This document shows positions 50,790 through 58,892 of a stretch of 64,000 nt of DNA, one piece after another. Source of the stretch: Croceitalea dokdonensis DOKDO 023 (GTDB lineage Bacteria > Bacteroidota > Bacteroidia > Flavobacteriales > Flavobacteriaceae); the NCBI RefSeq assembly GCF_001306415.1, contig NZ_LDJX01000002.1:496001-560000 (forward strand), in the 5' to 3' direction. Positions within the stretch are counted from its first letter, which is position 1, and each line of letters opens with the position of its first letter. The notes beneath the pieces were generated by a model that worked only from the letters and a program-made list of their open reading frames with translations, searched no databases and was not told the origin of the DNA. Both the position numbers and the translations under genes were made by a program.

Positions 50790-51116
50790 ATGAAAAATAA
50801 GTTGTGTATTCTAGTTGTGGCCAGTATCTTTTTTTGCACGTTGCTTTCAGCGCAGGAAAACCAATCCGGCCTCTTAAAGCAAGTGGAGATTACCATTGAA
50901 GGTATGGCATGCCAGGCTGGATGTGCGGATGCCATAAACAAGAATTTGGAAAAAATCCAAGGGGTTACCGGCAGCAGTGTTAGCTTTGCAAATGGTAAAG
51001 CGTTGGTAAGTTATGATCCAAAAACCGTGAAGCTCGATGCCATAAAGGCAGCTATTATGGGCACAAAGGTCAAAGAATATAGATACACGATTACCCATAT
51101 CATAAAAAAGGAATAA
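50790..51116 (+). CDS. Exported heavy-metal-associated (HMA) domain protein
   Basis: A 108-residue protein with a signal peptide (about 1-22, ending LLSAQEN) followed by one HMA/HMA-like ferredoxin fold. The metal motif is GMACQAGCADAI near residue 40 (a GMxCxxxC variant), with the pattern QVEITIEGM before it and GTKVKEYRY after. It may bind Cu or another soft metal in the periplasm. ATG 50790 gives a clean signal; ATG 50778 is possible. The next gene starts 1 base after the stop. Confidence 0.8.
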   Translation: MKNKLCILVVASIFFCTLLSAQENQSGLLKQVEITIEGMACQAGCADAINKNLEKIQGVTGSSVSFANGKALVSYDPKTVKLDAIKAAIMGTKVKEYRYTITHIIKKE

Positions 51117-51117
51117 A

Positions 51118-51546
51118 ATGAAAAAAAGCACCCTACTCCCCTTCTTTTTAATCTTTGTATTGCTATGTACCGCTTGTAAGACCAATACGGAAAAGAACCA
51201 AGATTCCACCCAAATGGAAGAGGTGATGAAGATACATGATGAGGTGATGCCCAAAATGGGAACCTTATCAAAACTGGTGGCAGAGCTCAAGGAAAAAGTG
51301 GATACTACGGCAGTGGGCCAACAATATGGAACAGCAATGAAAGACCTACAAGATGCCAACAAAGCCATGATGGACTGGATGCGCGGTTTTGGAGACCGTT
51401 TTGATTCCGATGAGATATTGAACGGGAAGGCCCTATCCGCTCAAAAACAAAAGTGGCTTAACGAGGAAGAGGAAAAAGTACAGGCCCTAAAAGAGCAAAT
51501 CAACACGAGTATAGAAAAGGCGGAAGCGTTACTGAACAAGGGCTGA
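51118..51546 (+). CDS. Lipoprotein of unknown function
   Basis: A 142-residue lipoprotein: MKKSTLLPFFLIFVLLCTACKT, lipobox with Cys at about 20. The mature part is helical and charged, with MEEVMKIHDEVMPKMGTLSKL and a coiled-coil-like C-terminus (EEEEKVQALKEQINTSIEKAEALL). It follows the HMA protein by 1 base, so the two probably work together in the envelope. No named family. Confidence 0.65.
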   Translation: MKKSTLLPFFLIFVLLCTACKTNTEKNQDSTQMEEVMKIHDEVMPKMGTLSKLVAELKEKVDTTAVGQQYGTAMKDLQDANKAMMDWMRGFGDRFDSDEILNGKALSAQKQKWLNEEEEKVQALKEQINTSIEKAEALLNKG

Positions 51547-51743
51547 TCATCACAAATCCATTTACTTTATAATTAAGACAAATTAATTGCTACGGAAGGA
51601 CATCCTCCTGCTTTTCCGAGTCCAGACCCCAGGGAATGTAGCATCTAAAGCGCACAACTGCTAGCAAAATCACCATATTTCCGAAAAACACGCCAATGAG
51701 CAGGAAAACTTTAAATATAGCACAACATGGCCAAGGTTTTGAA

Positions 51744-52304
51744 CTACTGCTTCCACTCCAAACTCTCCATGATTTTCCGGATATCATTCTGTAGATAGAT
51801 AGCCGCGGGCAAGATGGAATCGTAATTGGGCTTTGCGTAAAAGTAAAGGGATCCGGTCACAAAATGGTCGGTGCTATCCGTGACGTAAAACTGGGACTGT
51901 GAGGCGGCATTTCCAGAAACCTCATAAAACATCCCATACACCTTTTTTTCTTGGTTTATAAAAGGTTGCTCGGCAATATTGTCTGCCTTCACCACATGCT
52001 CATAAGAAAGTTTCTGGGCATCTGTCAAAAGGGTATTTAAGTTGCCGTCTACCTTTTTATAGGTCAAATAAATGGAACCCTTCATATTGGGGTAATCCAA
52101 AACCATGGCACAACTGGGGTTAACCTCTAATTTGGAATCTAGGTTTTTATCAAAGGTATAATTGCAATCCCCGGTGCTCGTCCTCGTATACTCCCCAGCT
52201 TTATACTGTAAGCGCAGCATTGCCTTGGGCTTGGGTAGGATTTCTTCCTTACAGGAAAACACTACCAACACACCAACCATAAAACCCCATATCCATCTAT
52301 TCAT
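51744..52304 (-). CDS. gldD: Gliding motility lipoprotein GldD
   Basis: Lipoprotein of about 186 residues needed for gliding and for the type IX secretion/gliding machinery in Flavobacterium. Signal and lipobox FSCKEE, then PKPKAMLRLQYKAGEY and NLNTLLTDAQKLSYEHVVKAD. The NAASQSQFYVTDSTDHFVTGSLYFY stretch is strongly conserved in the family. It overlaps the gldE stop by 8 bases. Order gldE-gldD after ssb and mutY is the usual flavobacterial order. Role beyond gliding is not resolved. Confidence 0.92.
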   Translation of the reverse strand: MNRWIWGFMVGVLVVFSCKEEILPKPKAMLRLQYKAGEYTRTSTGDCNYTFDKNLDSKLEVNPSCAMVLDYPNMKGSIYLTYKKVDGNLNTLLTDAQKLSYEHVVKADNIAEQPFINQEKKVYGMFYEVSGNAASQSQFYVTDSTDHFVTGSLYFYAKPNYDSILPAAIYLQNDIRKIMESLEWKQ

Positions 52305-53625
52305 TTTTTGGTAATTTAACCTTGATTTGTTTTAACCGTTTTTTGTCCAGGCTCTCCACAGTAAATACATGGTCCTTGAACACCACTTGTTCCCCCCTTT
52401 TTGGGAAACTTCCCGAAATCTCCAAAACAAAACCTGCAATGGTCTCTGATTCCCCTTTATTATCTTCAAAATCCGCGTCATTCTCCAATTGTACCACCTT
52501 GTAAAAATCCTTTAAGGTTGTTTTGCCCTCAAAAACATAGGTATACTCGTCTAGTTTTGAAAAAATAAGGTCTTCATCATCAAACTCATCACTGATATCG
52601 CCAACGATCTCTTCAATAATATCCTCCAAGGTAACAATGCCAGAGGTACCACCGTACTCATCTACAACTATGGCCAGGTGTTTTTTCTGTTCTTGAAATT
52701 CCAATAAGAGGTCGTCCAACTTTTTATTTTCGGGCACAAAATAAGGGTCTCGTATAAGGGACATCCAATTAAAGGACTTTTTGTCTATATGGGGCAATAG
52801 ATCCTTTACATAGAGTACCCCAAGGACGTTGTCCATATTCTCAGCAAAAACGGGGATTCTGGAATATCCGTTCTTTTTGATCTCTGCCAGCACTTCCAGA
52901 AATTTCATCTCCTCGTTGAGGGCAAAAATATCTATCCTAGGGCGCATCACCTGTTTGGTGTCCGTATTGCCAAAAGACACAATTCCCTCTAAAATCTTTT
53001 GTTCTTCTTTGGTTGTATCCCCTTCTGAGGTAAGCTCCAGGGCCTGTGATAAATGATCTACGCCAAAATTCGTTTTTTTCCTGCCCAGTTTATCCTGTAA
53101 AAACAGCGTCCCCGCCCGCATGGGCATGCTAAAAGGTGTAAATATGACATCTAAAACCCGGATTGGCACCGCCATGAACTGGGAAAACTCTACCCGATTT
53201 CTATTGGCGTAAATTTTTGGTAAAATCTCACCAAACATGAGAATCATAAAGGTCACCAGCACTACTTCCAATAGAAACCGTACCGAGATAAAGCCCAACC
53301 AGGTTTGGTTAATGTTGGCAAAAAGCGTGTTTCCCAAGTCACTAAAAAGTAAAACAATACCAATATTTATGGCATTGTTACCTATGAGGATCGTGGCAAG
53401 TAACTTCTTGGGGCGTTCCAACAAATAAATCACTTTTTTTCCCTTGGGGGTATCTTCCTCGGCAATTTCCTTGACTTGGGTCTGGGAAAGCCCAAATAGC
53501 GCCACCTCAGCACCGGAAATTAGTGCAGAGCATAACAACAGGACCAAAAGCAGTACCAATTTTATCGTAAAAACACCTTCAAAAGCAAAGGCCAGTTGTA
53601 CGGTACTAAAAGGGTCAGGGTCCAA
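52297..53625 (-). CDS. gldE: Gliding motility-associated membrane protein GldE (CNNM-CBS-CorC)
   Basis: A 442-residue protein with a CNNM/DUF21 membrane domain (about 20-195: SALISGAEVALFGLSQTQVKEI), two CBS domains (about 210-330; MRPRIDIFALNEE and EYGGTSGIVTLEDIIEEIVGDI) and a C-terminal CorC_HlyC domain (about 345-435). GldE can partly replace GldD function in Flavobacterium, and is required with it for gliding. It is encoded 24 bases after ssb, with gldD overlapping its stop by 8 bases. Confidence 0.93.
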   Translation of the reverse strand: MDPDPFSTVQLAFAFEGVFTIKLVLLLVLLLCSALISGAEVALFGLSQTQVKEIAEEDTPKGKKVIYLLERPKKLLATILIGNNAINIGIVLLFSDLGNTLFANINQTWLGFISVRFLLEVVLVTFMILMFGEILPKIYANRNRVEFSQFMAVPIRVLDVIFTPFSMPMRAGTLFLQDKLGRKKTNFGVDHLSQALELTSEGDTTKEEQKILEGIVSFGNTDTKQVMRPRIDIFALNEEMKFLEVLAEIKKNGYSRIPVFAENMDNVLGVLYVKDLLPHIDKKSFNWMSLIRDPYFVPENKKLDDLLLEFQEQKKHLAIVVDEYGGTSGIVTLEDIIEEIVGDISDEFDDEDLIFSKLDEYTYVFEGKTTLKDFYKVVQLENDADFEDNKGESETIAGFVLEISGSFPKRGEQVVFKDHVFTVESLDKKRLKQIKVKLPKNE

Positions 53626-53649
53626 CGCAAATTTTATTTATGGTACTGG

Positions 53650-54114
53650 TTAAAACGGTAGATCATCCTCTTCCCCTATTGGATTGGAAGGTTCCTGGGC
53701 AGCAGGTGTGGCTGTCTGTTGTGGAGCAGTTTTTTGGGAGGTATTGCCTTGGGTAGACATTCCCCCACCAGGCTCATTTTTATTGGTCAAAAAAGTAAAG
53801 TCCTGCACCTGTACTTCCGTAGTGTAGCGCATATTGCCATCTTCACCCTGCCACTGCCTATTCTTTAAACGGCCCTCCACATAGATTTTATCCCCTTTGC
53901 TCAGATACTTTTCACAAATTTCCGCCGCTTTGTTGCGCACAACTACATTATGCCAATCCGTATTGCTCACTTTTTCGCCGGTTTGTTTATTGGTATACGT
54001 CTCATTGGTTGCAATGGGAAAACGGCCAATACAACCGCCACCTTCAAAATAGTGCATCTTAACCTCATCTCCTAAGTGGCCTATTAAAATTACCTTATTT
54101 ACTGTTCCGCTCAT
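53650..54114 (-). CDS. ssb: Single-stranded DNA-binding protein
   Basis: A 154-residue SSB. OB domain about 1-110, with NKVILIGHLGDEVKMHYFEGG and GRFPIATNETYTNKQTGEKV. The long Gln/Pro/Thr-rich linker is followed by the acidic tip DDLPF that recruits repair and replication proteins. Located 15 bases after mutY in the mutY-ssb-gldE-gldD series. Confidence 0.95.
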   Translation of the reverse strand: MSGTVNKVILIGHLGDEVKMHYFEGGGCIGRFPIATNETYTNKQTGEKVSNTDWHNVVVRNKAAEICEKYLSKGDKIYVEGRLKNRQWQGEDGNMRYTTEVQVQDFTFLTNKNEPGGGMSTQGNTSQKTAPQQTATPAAQEPSNPIGEEDDLPF

Positions 54115-54129
54115 AATACATCAAAAGTA

Positions 54130-55161
54130 CTAAAATTTAAACCTTTTTATAAAATCCGCAATCAAAACTGGTACGGGAAAATCTGGTAGTTTCTCCCATG
54201 GAATTGCCTTGGCCACAACCTTATCCGTCCTTAGGATCCAAAATTTGGTATACAAGTGCTGGTGGGATAGTTTGTGAACCATTGGCCGCTCATTGTACAG
54301 TAAAATGGACGGATGGTCCCCCAACCCCAAATCTTTAAGTTGACCAAGGGAAATAGCTGCCATCTCTTCTTTGGTCTCCAACAGTGGAAATTGATAAAGG
54401 TTCTGCCATATTCCCTTTCCCTTGCGCTGTTCCAGTATGGTTTGGCCATTGGCGTCCACCACCACCAAATAATTAAAATGCTTAAGTTTAACCTTGCTTT
54501 TTTTGAGTTTAACCGGTAATTCCGCAATCCTATTTGTGGCCAAGGCAACGCAGCTTTTATTCAATGGGCAATGGAGGCAATACGGTTTTCTTGGAGCACA
54601 TTGTATGGCACCAAACTCCATGATACCCTGGTTGTAATCCCTAATATTGGTAGTGGACATGACTTTTTTGGCAAGTTCTTTAAACTGTTTTATTCCGGCT
54701 GTTGAGTTAATGGCCAAGTCAATTCCAAAGTACCTGGACAATAACCGGTAAACGTTCCCATCCACAACAGGCTGCAGTTCATCAAAGCAAAATGATGCAA
54801 TGGCGCTTGCCGTATAGTCACCTATACCTTTAAGTTTTAAAAGACCTTCATAAGTTTCCGGAAATTTTCCATTGAGCTTGGAGACTACTGTTTTAGCCGT
54901 GGCGTGCATATTCCTCGCTCGGGAATAATACCCTAGGCCCTGCCAAAGTTTGAGCACCTCTTCTTCCCTTGCCCTCGCCATATCGGATACCGTGGGATAC
55001 TGGGCAACAAAACGTTGGTAATAGGGCATTCCCTGCGCCACACGGGTCTGTTGGAGTATGATTTCGGAAATCCAGACTTTATAAGGGTCTCTGGTATCCC
55101 GCCAGGGTAACTGGCGTTTATTTTCACGGTACCATTTTAAAATTTCTTCAGAAAAAATCAT
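54130..55161 (-). CDS. mutY: A/G-specific adenine glycosylase MutY
   Basis: Removes adenine mispaired with 8-oxoG. The 343-residue protein has the HhH-GPD core: SEEILKWYRENKRQLPWRDT at the start, VSEIILQQTRV, then LKGIGDYTASAIASF with catalytic Asp in VDGNVYRLLSR. The 4Fe-4S ligands are in CAPRKPYCLHCPLNKSC, followed by a NUDIX-like C-terminal domain. ATG 55161 is preferred over a longer frame starting at 55395, whose N-terminal residues do not resemble the family and would cross the HU gene. Divergent from the HU gene. Confidence 0.95.
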   Translation of the reverse strand: MIFSEEILKWYRENKRQLPWRDTRDPYKVWISEIILQQTRVAQGMPYYQRFVAQYPTVSDMARAREEEVLKLWQGLGYYSRARNMHATAKTVVSKLNGKFPETYEGLLKLKGIGDYTASAIASFCFDELQPVVDGNVYRLLSRYFGIDLAINSTAGIKQFKELAKKVMSTTNIRDYNQGIMEFGAIQCAPRKPYCLHCPLNKSCVALATNRIAELPVKLKKSKVKLKHFNYLVVVDANGQTILEQRKGKGIWQNLYQFPLLETKEEMAAISLGQLKDLGLGDHPSILLYNERPMVHKLSHQHLYTKFWILRTDKVVAKAIPWEKLPDFPVPVLIADFIKRFKF

Positions 55162-55232
55162 GTCAGAAAATACTAACGATTCAAAGTAACAGTTTATATA
55201 CTTAAATTTTAGGGCTTTATACAAAACATTTA

Positions 55233-55240
55233 TATATTTG
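55233..55240 (+). promoter_or_regulatory. -7 box of the HU gene (TATATTTG)
   Basis: Exact TAnnTTTG match 34 bases upstream of the HU start. The TTG element is not obvious at the usual spacing. It lies in the gap shared with mutY. Confidence 0.5.
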
Positions 55241-55273
55241 CAACCCTTTAAAAAACGAAAATAGAAATACGAA

Positions 55274-55564
55274 ATGACGAAAGCGGATATTGTATCTAAA
55301 ATCTCAGAAAAACTGGGTATTGAAAAAGGTGACGTACAGGCAACGGTTGAATCTTTTATGGAAGAGGTAAAAGCTTCCTTGGAAAATGGAGACAACGTTT
55401 ATTTAAGAGGTTTTGGAAGCTTTATCATCAAAACTAGGGCCGAAAAAACAGGAAGGAACATTTCTAAGAATACTACCATTAAGATTCCTGCGCACAACAT
55501 TCCCGCCTTTAAACCCGCAAAGGTTTTTGTAGAAGGTGTGAAAAGCAATGTACAGGTTAAATAA
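55274..55564 (+). CDS. HU/IHF-family nucleoid protein
   Basis: A 96-residue histone-like protein: MTKADIVSKISEKLGIEKGDV at the start, then the DNA-arm region RAEKTGRNISKNTTIKIPAHNIPAFKPAK. The proline (IPAHNIPAFKP) at the arm tip and the small basic residues fit HU. It bends and compacts DNA. It is the first gene of a plus-strand unit with a 29-aa basic peptide 26 bases after it. Confidence 0.95.
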   Translation: MTKADIVSKISEKLGIEKGDVQATVESFMEEVKASLENGDNVYLRGFGSFIIKTRAEKTGRNISKNTTIKIPAHNIPAFKPAKVFVEGVKSNVQVK

Positions 55565-55590
55565 ATTACTAACGATAAAGCAACGCTAAT

Positions 55591-55680
55591 ATGCCGAGTG
55601 GAAAGAAAAGAAAAAGACATAAGGTAGCTACCCACAAGCGTAAGAAACGCCGGAGAGCTAACCGACACAAGAAAAAGTAG
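55591..55680 (+). CDS. 29-residue very basic COX24/AURKAIP1-like peptide
   Basis: ATG 55591 to TAG 55678-55680. The product is almost all Lys, Arg and His: MPSGKKRKRHKVATHKRKKR with a basic tail ending HKKK. Peptides of this kind in Bacteroidota are annotated as COX24/AURKAIP1-domain proteins and are related to the mitochondrial ribosome protein mS38; a ribosomal (bS22-like) role is plausible. The stop codon is inside the following terminator stem. It follows the HU gene by 26 bases. Confidence 0.75.
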   Translation: MPSGKKRKRHKVATHKRKKRRRANRHKKK

Positions 55681-55700
55681 TCTAATGACTACTTTTTCAT
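55672..55700 (+). terminator. Terminator of the HU / basic-peptide unit
   Basis: Perfect 11-bp arms AAAAAGTAGTC (55672-55682) and GACTACTTTTT (55687-55697), loop TAAT, followed by more T. The peptide's TAG stop is in the left arm. Confidence 0.85.
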
Positions 55701-55743
55701 TTTAATACGTTCATTGACATACCGGAATACAAAGTAATATTTG

Positions 55744-55798
55744 ATCGGTTAAAAGACCGACCAACATATAATGTTTAATCATTTCCGCCTAGGCGGAA
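55744..55798 (+). promoter_or_regulatory. Two-hairpin leader of the RNase E/G gene
   Basis: TCGGT / ACCGA (55744-55748, 55756-55760) and a perfect 16-bp palindrome TTCCGCCTAGGCGGAA (55783-55798) lie just upstream of the GTG start at 55814. RNase E is known to control its own mRNA through leader structure in E. coli; a similar role is inferred only. Confidence 0.45.
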
Positions 55799-55813
55799 TA
55801 AAAATCGAAACAG

Positions 55814-57364
55814 GTGAACAGAGAATTAATCGTAAGATCTAGTTCTGATGCCGTCGATTTTGCCTTACTAAAAGATGGAAAACTTATTGAACTTCACAAA
55901 GAAGAAGATAACAATAGCTTTTCGGTTGGGGACATTTTCCTCGCCAAAATCAGAAAACCCGTTACGGGCCTAAATGCAGCCTTCGTAAATGTTGGTTATG
56001 AAAAAGATGCCTTTCTGCACTATCATGACCTTGGCCCACAGCTAGCTTCTATGCTAAAGTTCATTAAGCAAGCGCGCATAGGAAAACTCAAAGATTTTTC
56101 CTTAAAAGATTTTCCATTTGAAAAAGATATTGATAAGAATGGCTCGATAAACGAAGTTATTAAGGCCAATCAATCCTTATTGGTACAGATTGTCAAAGAA
56201 CCCATTTCCACCAAGGGTCCAAGAATTAGCTCAGAGCTTTCCATAGCCGGGCGTTTTTTGGTCATGGTGCCTTTTTCCGATCGCGTTTCAGTTTCACAGA
56301 AAATTGAGAGCAATGAAGAAAAAAGTAGGCTTAAAAGACTCGTTAGGAGCATTAAGCCAAAAGGGTTTGGCGTCATCATACGTACCGTTGCAGAAGGCAA
56401 AAAAGTAGCAGAACTGGACAAAGATCTCCAAAACTTGCTGGATAAATGGACAGCAATGTGCAAAACCCTGCACAAAGCGGAACACCCATCAAAAGTATTG
56501 GTAGAACTCAATAGGGCTTCTTCCATCCTAAGGGATGTTTTTAACGATAGCTTTACAGGGATACATGTTGATGATGAAGGATTGTTTGAAAACATCAAAG
56601 ACTATGTGCACGAAATAGCTCCTGACAAGGAGTCCATTGTAAAACATTACACGGGAGCAGCCCCAATTTTTGAAAAATTTGGGATTGACCGCCAAATCAA
56701 AACATCTTTTGGCCGTACGGCCTCAATGAGCAAAGGTGCATACCTTATCATTGAGCATACGGAAGCACTTCACGTTATTGACGTAAACAGTGGTAACCGC
56801 TCTAATAAAGCAAAAAACCAGGAAGACACGGCTTTAGAAGTGAATATGCTTGCCGCCTCTGAAATTGCTAGGCAATTACGGCTACGTGATATGGGCGGTA
56901 TCATCGTCGTTGATTTTATTGATATGACACGGGGTGACCATAGAAGGAAACTTTTTGACCACCTACGTGACGAAATGAAAGATGATCGTGCCAAACATAA
57001 AATTCTTCCACCAAGTAAATTTGGGCTGGTGCAGATTACACGGCAACGTGTGCGCCCAGAAATGAATATAAAAACCACGGAAGAGAACCCAAATGGTTCT
57101 GGCAAGGAAGTGGAAGCACCCATTGTGCTGCTGGAGAAAATAAATTTTGATTTAGAAAAGATATTAAAAAAAGAAGCGAATAAAAATACGTCGGTGACCT
57201 TGAACATTCACCCATTTATTGCGGCCTACCTTACCAAAGGGATGCCATCAATTCGTCAAAAATGGTTTTTAGAGTATAAAAAGTGGATTAAAATACAGCC
57301 ACGTGATGCTTATACCTATTTAGAATATCGATTCAAAGATAAAGAGGGGAAAACCCTTAGATAA
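55814..57364 (+). CDS. rng: Ribonuclease E/G family protein
   Basis: A 516-residue endoribonuclease that cleaves AU-rich single-stranded RNA. An S1 domain lies at about 35-125 (VGDIFLAKIRKPVTGLNAAFVNVGYEKDAFLHYHDLG in frame; the ends are VGDIFLAKI and DAFLHYHDL). The DNase I-like catalytic core has DVNSGNRSNK and VVDFIDMTRGDHR, with the two Asp residues that bind magnesium. It lacks the long C-terminal scaffold of E. coli RNase E, as RNase G does. Start is GTG at 55814, 16 bases after a palindromic hairpin. It is followed by a terminator. Confidence 0.92.
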   Translation: MNRELIVRSSSDAVDFALLKDGKLIELHKEEDNNSFSVGDIFLAKIRKPVTGLNAAFVNVGYEKDAFLHYHDLGPQLASMLKFIKQARIGKLKDFSLKDFPFEKDIDKNGSINEVIKANQSLLVQIVKEPISTKGPRISSELSIAGRFLVMVPFSDRVSVSQKIESNEEKSRLKRLVRSIKPKGFGVIIRTVAEGKKVAELDKDLQNLLDKWTAMCKTLHKAEHPSKVLVELNRASSILRDVFNDSFTGIHVDDEGLFENIKDYVHEIAPDKESIVKHYTGAAPIFEKFGIDRQIKTSFGRTASMSKGAYLIIEHTEALHVIDVNSGNRSNKAKNQEDTALEVNMLAASEIARQLRLRDMGGIIVVDFIDMTRGDHRRKLFDHLRDEMKDDRAKHKILPPSKFGLVQITRQRVRPEMNIKTTEENPNGSGKEVEAPIVLLEKINFDLEKILKKEANKNTSVTLNIHPFIAAYLTKGMPSIRQKWFLEYKKWIKIQPRDAYTYLEYRFKDKEGKTLR

Positions 57365-57367
57365 CAA

Positions 57368-57400
57368 AAGCGACCTCAGTCATGGGGTCGCTTTTTTTAT
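57368..57400 (+). terminator. Terminator of the RNase E/G gene
   Basis: Stem AAGCGACC ... GGTCGCTT with a loop around TCAGTCATGG, followed by T7. It begins 4 bases after the stop at 57364. Confidence 0.85.
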
Positions 57401-57896
57401 GCCCTAAACCCAACACCACCAAACCTTTGGTTTTATGGTCGATTTTGGCTTATGCTTTCTAAAAACCAAACAACAATCATGGTTAATGCCCCAGAAGTGT
57501 AGCATTCTAACAGCATAGGGGTGTTTGTCTTAACGGTAAGTGGGCAGGGCACGTATGAAGGTGATGTTGCCATTTGATCCATGTTCAAAAAACCGATTTC
57601 TCCTTCCACCCGATCAATCCTTTTAATCTTGCCAAAGGAACGACCAAAACAATGAAGGTGGATATGGTTTTGGAAAAAGTCTTGTAAACGGGCCGCAAAA
57701 ATGAAGTTACCAAAGACTTAAATTCTGTTTATGCCGCATAAAACATGCCTTCTGGCAATAGCAATGGTCTTGCCGCATTAACCAAGAAGGTATACCTTTG
57801 ATGCGCTCAAAAGAAATTATCGGTCACTGTTGGGGAGTGCCTACCTGGGTCAAATAAGCAGCTTAGCTATCTATTGGAATCCCTTAAATCACGCTT
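57401..57896. other. Geneless region, possible decayed coding sequence
   Basis: Nearly 500 bases with no sizeable intact ORF. The plus-strand frames carry partial stretches such as DLNSVYAA and LAALTKKVYL that stop often, so a decayed gene is possible but not shown. The last part holds the recX promoter (57770-57800). No hairpin terminator or repeat was found. Confidence 0.35.
57770..57800 (+). promoter_or_regulatory. Promoter upstream of recX (TTG-N20-TACCTTTG)
   Basis: TTG at 57770-57772, 20 bases, TACCTTTG at 57793-57800, matching the Bacteroidota pattern with correct spacing. The predicted leader to recX is about 90 bases. Confidence 0.6.
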
Positions 57897-58379
57897 GTGC
57901 TTTACGATAAAAAAATAAAAAGCTACACCCTTTCGGAAGCCTTAAAAAAGTTAGAGGGCTACTGCGCCTACCAAGACCGTTGCCACAAGGATGTGCGGGA
58001 AAAACTAATGGAGATGCGCATGATACCGCAAGCCATTGACCAAATCGTAGATCATTTGATACGGGAAAACTTCCTTAACGAAGAGCGTTTCTCCAAGAAC
58101 TTTGCCAGGGGAAAATTCCGAATTAAAAAATGGGGTCGAAACCGGATTACACTGGAACTCAAAAAACGCCAGATTTCAAGGTTCAACATTGCCGCTGCCT
58201 TAAAGGAAATAAATGATGACGACTACCTGAACACCCTTGATGAACTGGCCCAAAAAAGGCTGAAACAAATCACGGAGACCCATCTGCAAAAGCGAAAAAA
58301 GAAACTGGCAGATTATTTATTGTACCGCGGCTGGGAAAGCCATTTGGTTTACGCTAAAATCAACGAGCTTATAAATTAA
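57897..58379 (+). CDS. recX: Regulatory protein RecX
   Basis: Modulates RecA filament activity. The 160-residue protein has the RecX three-helix repeats: LSEALKKLEGYCAYQDRCHKDVREKL near the start and VDHLIRENFLNEERFSKNFARGKF near residue 45. RITLELKKRQIS is near residue 82. Start GTG 57897 is the best placed; no ATG precedes the conserved opening. It overlaps the stop of the convergent outer-membrane barrel gene by 11 bases. No recA is nearby. Confidence 0.88.
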   Translation: MLYDKKIKSYTLSEALKKLEGYCAYQDRCHKDVREKLMEMRMIPQAIDQIVDHLIRENFLNEERFSKNFARGKFRIKKWGRNRITLELKKRQISRFNIAAALKEINDDDYLNTLDELAQKRLKQITETHLQKRKKKLADYLLYRGWESHLVYAKINELIN

Positions 58380-58866
58380 AGCTCGCTCCAAAGGAGAACA
58401 CAAACTGGTTGTTCAATTCCTCTGCTGGTGTTAATGCGTCCGTATTGTATTTAGCGATAGGAATGCCAGCTTCGGCAAAAATCCCAAAACCATCGGTAAA
58501 GAAATACCGTGCCCCTAAATGGCCTCCAAAATTCTTTAGGCCTAAACTTAATCCAGGATACACATCAAAATGATCGCCTATCTCCAAGACATTCCCCAAG
58601 TTGGCATTAAATCTGGCCCTTAGGTCTACACGATCACCAAAATCTGCGTCAATAGCTTCATCTACACCTAATAAATAGGTCCCCACAAGCCCAATGGAAA
58701 TATTTTCACCAACCCCGTGATCAAAATTCAGGGTAATCCCAGACGCATTACTTTGTAGATTGGCACCCACCTGGAACTTTACATCGCCCTTACCTATAAA
58801 GGCGGTCTGTGCAAATAAGGTTCCGGCAAATAATAGGGCAAGGATGGTTGTAATGCTAGATTTCAT
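58369..58866 (-). CDS. Small outer-membrane beta-barrel protein
   Basis: A 165-residue protein with a signal peptide (about 1-20, ending LFAQT), then about eight beta strands with alternating polar/hydrophobic residues, ending in VFSFGASFNL, a typical barrel terminus. This is the Opacity/OmpX-like size class. Function unknown. It is downstream of the JmjC-like gene by 26 bases on the same strand and overlaps recX by 11 bases. Confidence 0.7.
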   Translation of the reverse strand: MKSSITTILALLFAGTLFAQTAFIGKGDVKFQVGANLQSNASGITLNFDHGVGENISIGLVGTYLLGVDEAIDADFGDRVDLRARFNANLGNVLEIGDHFDVYPGLSLGLKNFGGHLGARYFFTDGFGIFAEAGIPIAKYNTDALTPAEELNNQFVFSFGASFNL

Positions 58867-58892
58867 AAGTCTGTAATTTTGAACAAAGTTAT

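Noticed and set aside
51590-51787. 65-codon frame at the 3' end of gldD
   Set aside because: It begins inside gldD out of frame, has no start support and no family pattern, though it contains a chance hydrophobic stretch.
55162-55395. 78-residue N-terminal extension of MutY
   Set aside because: It overlaps the HU gene on the other strand and its promoter, and does not match MutY proteins.
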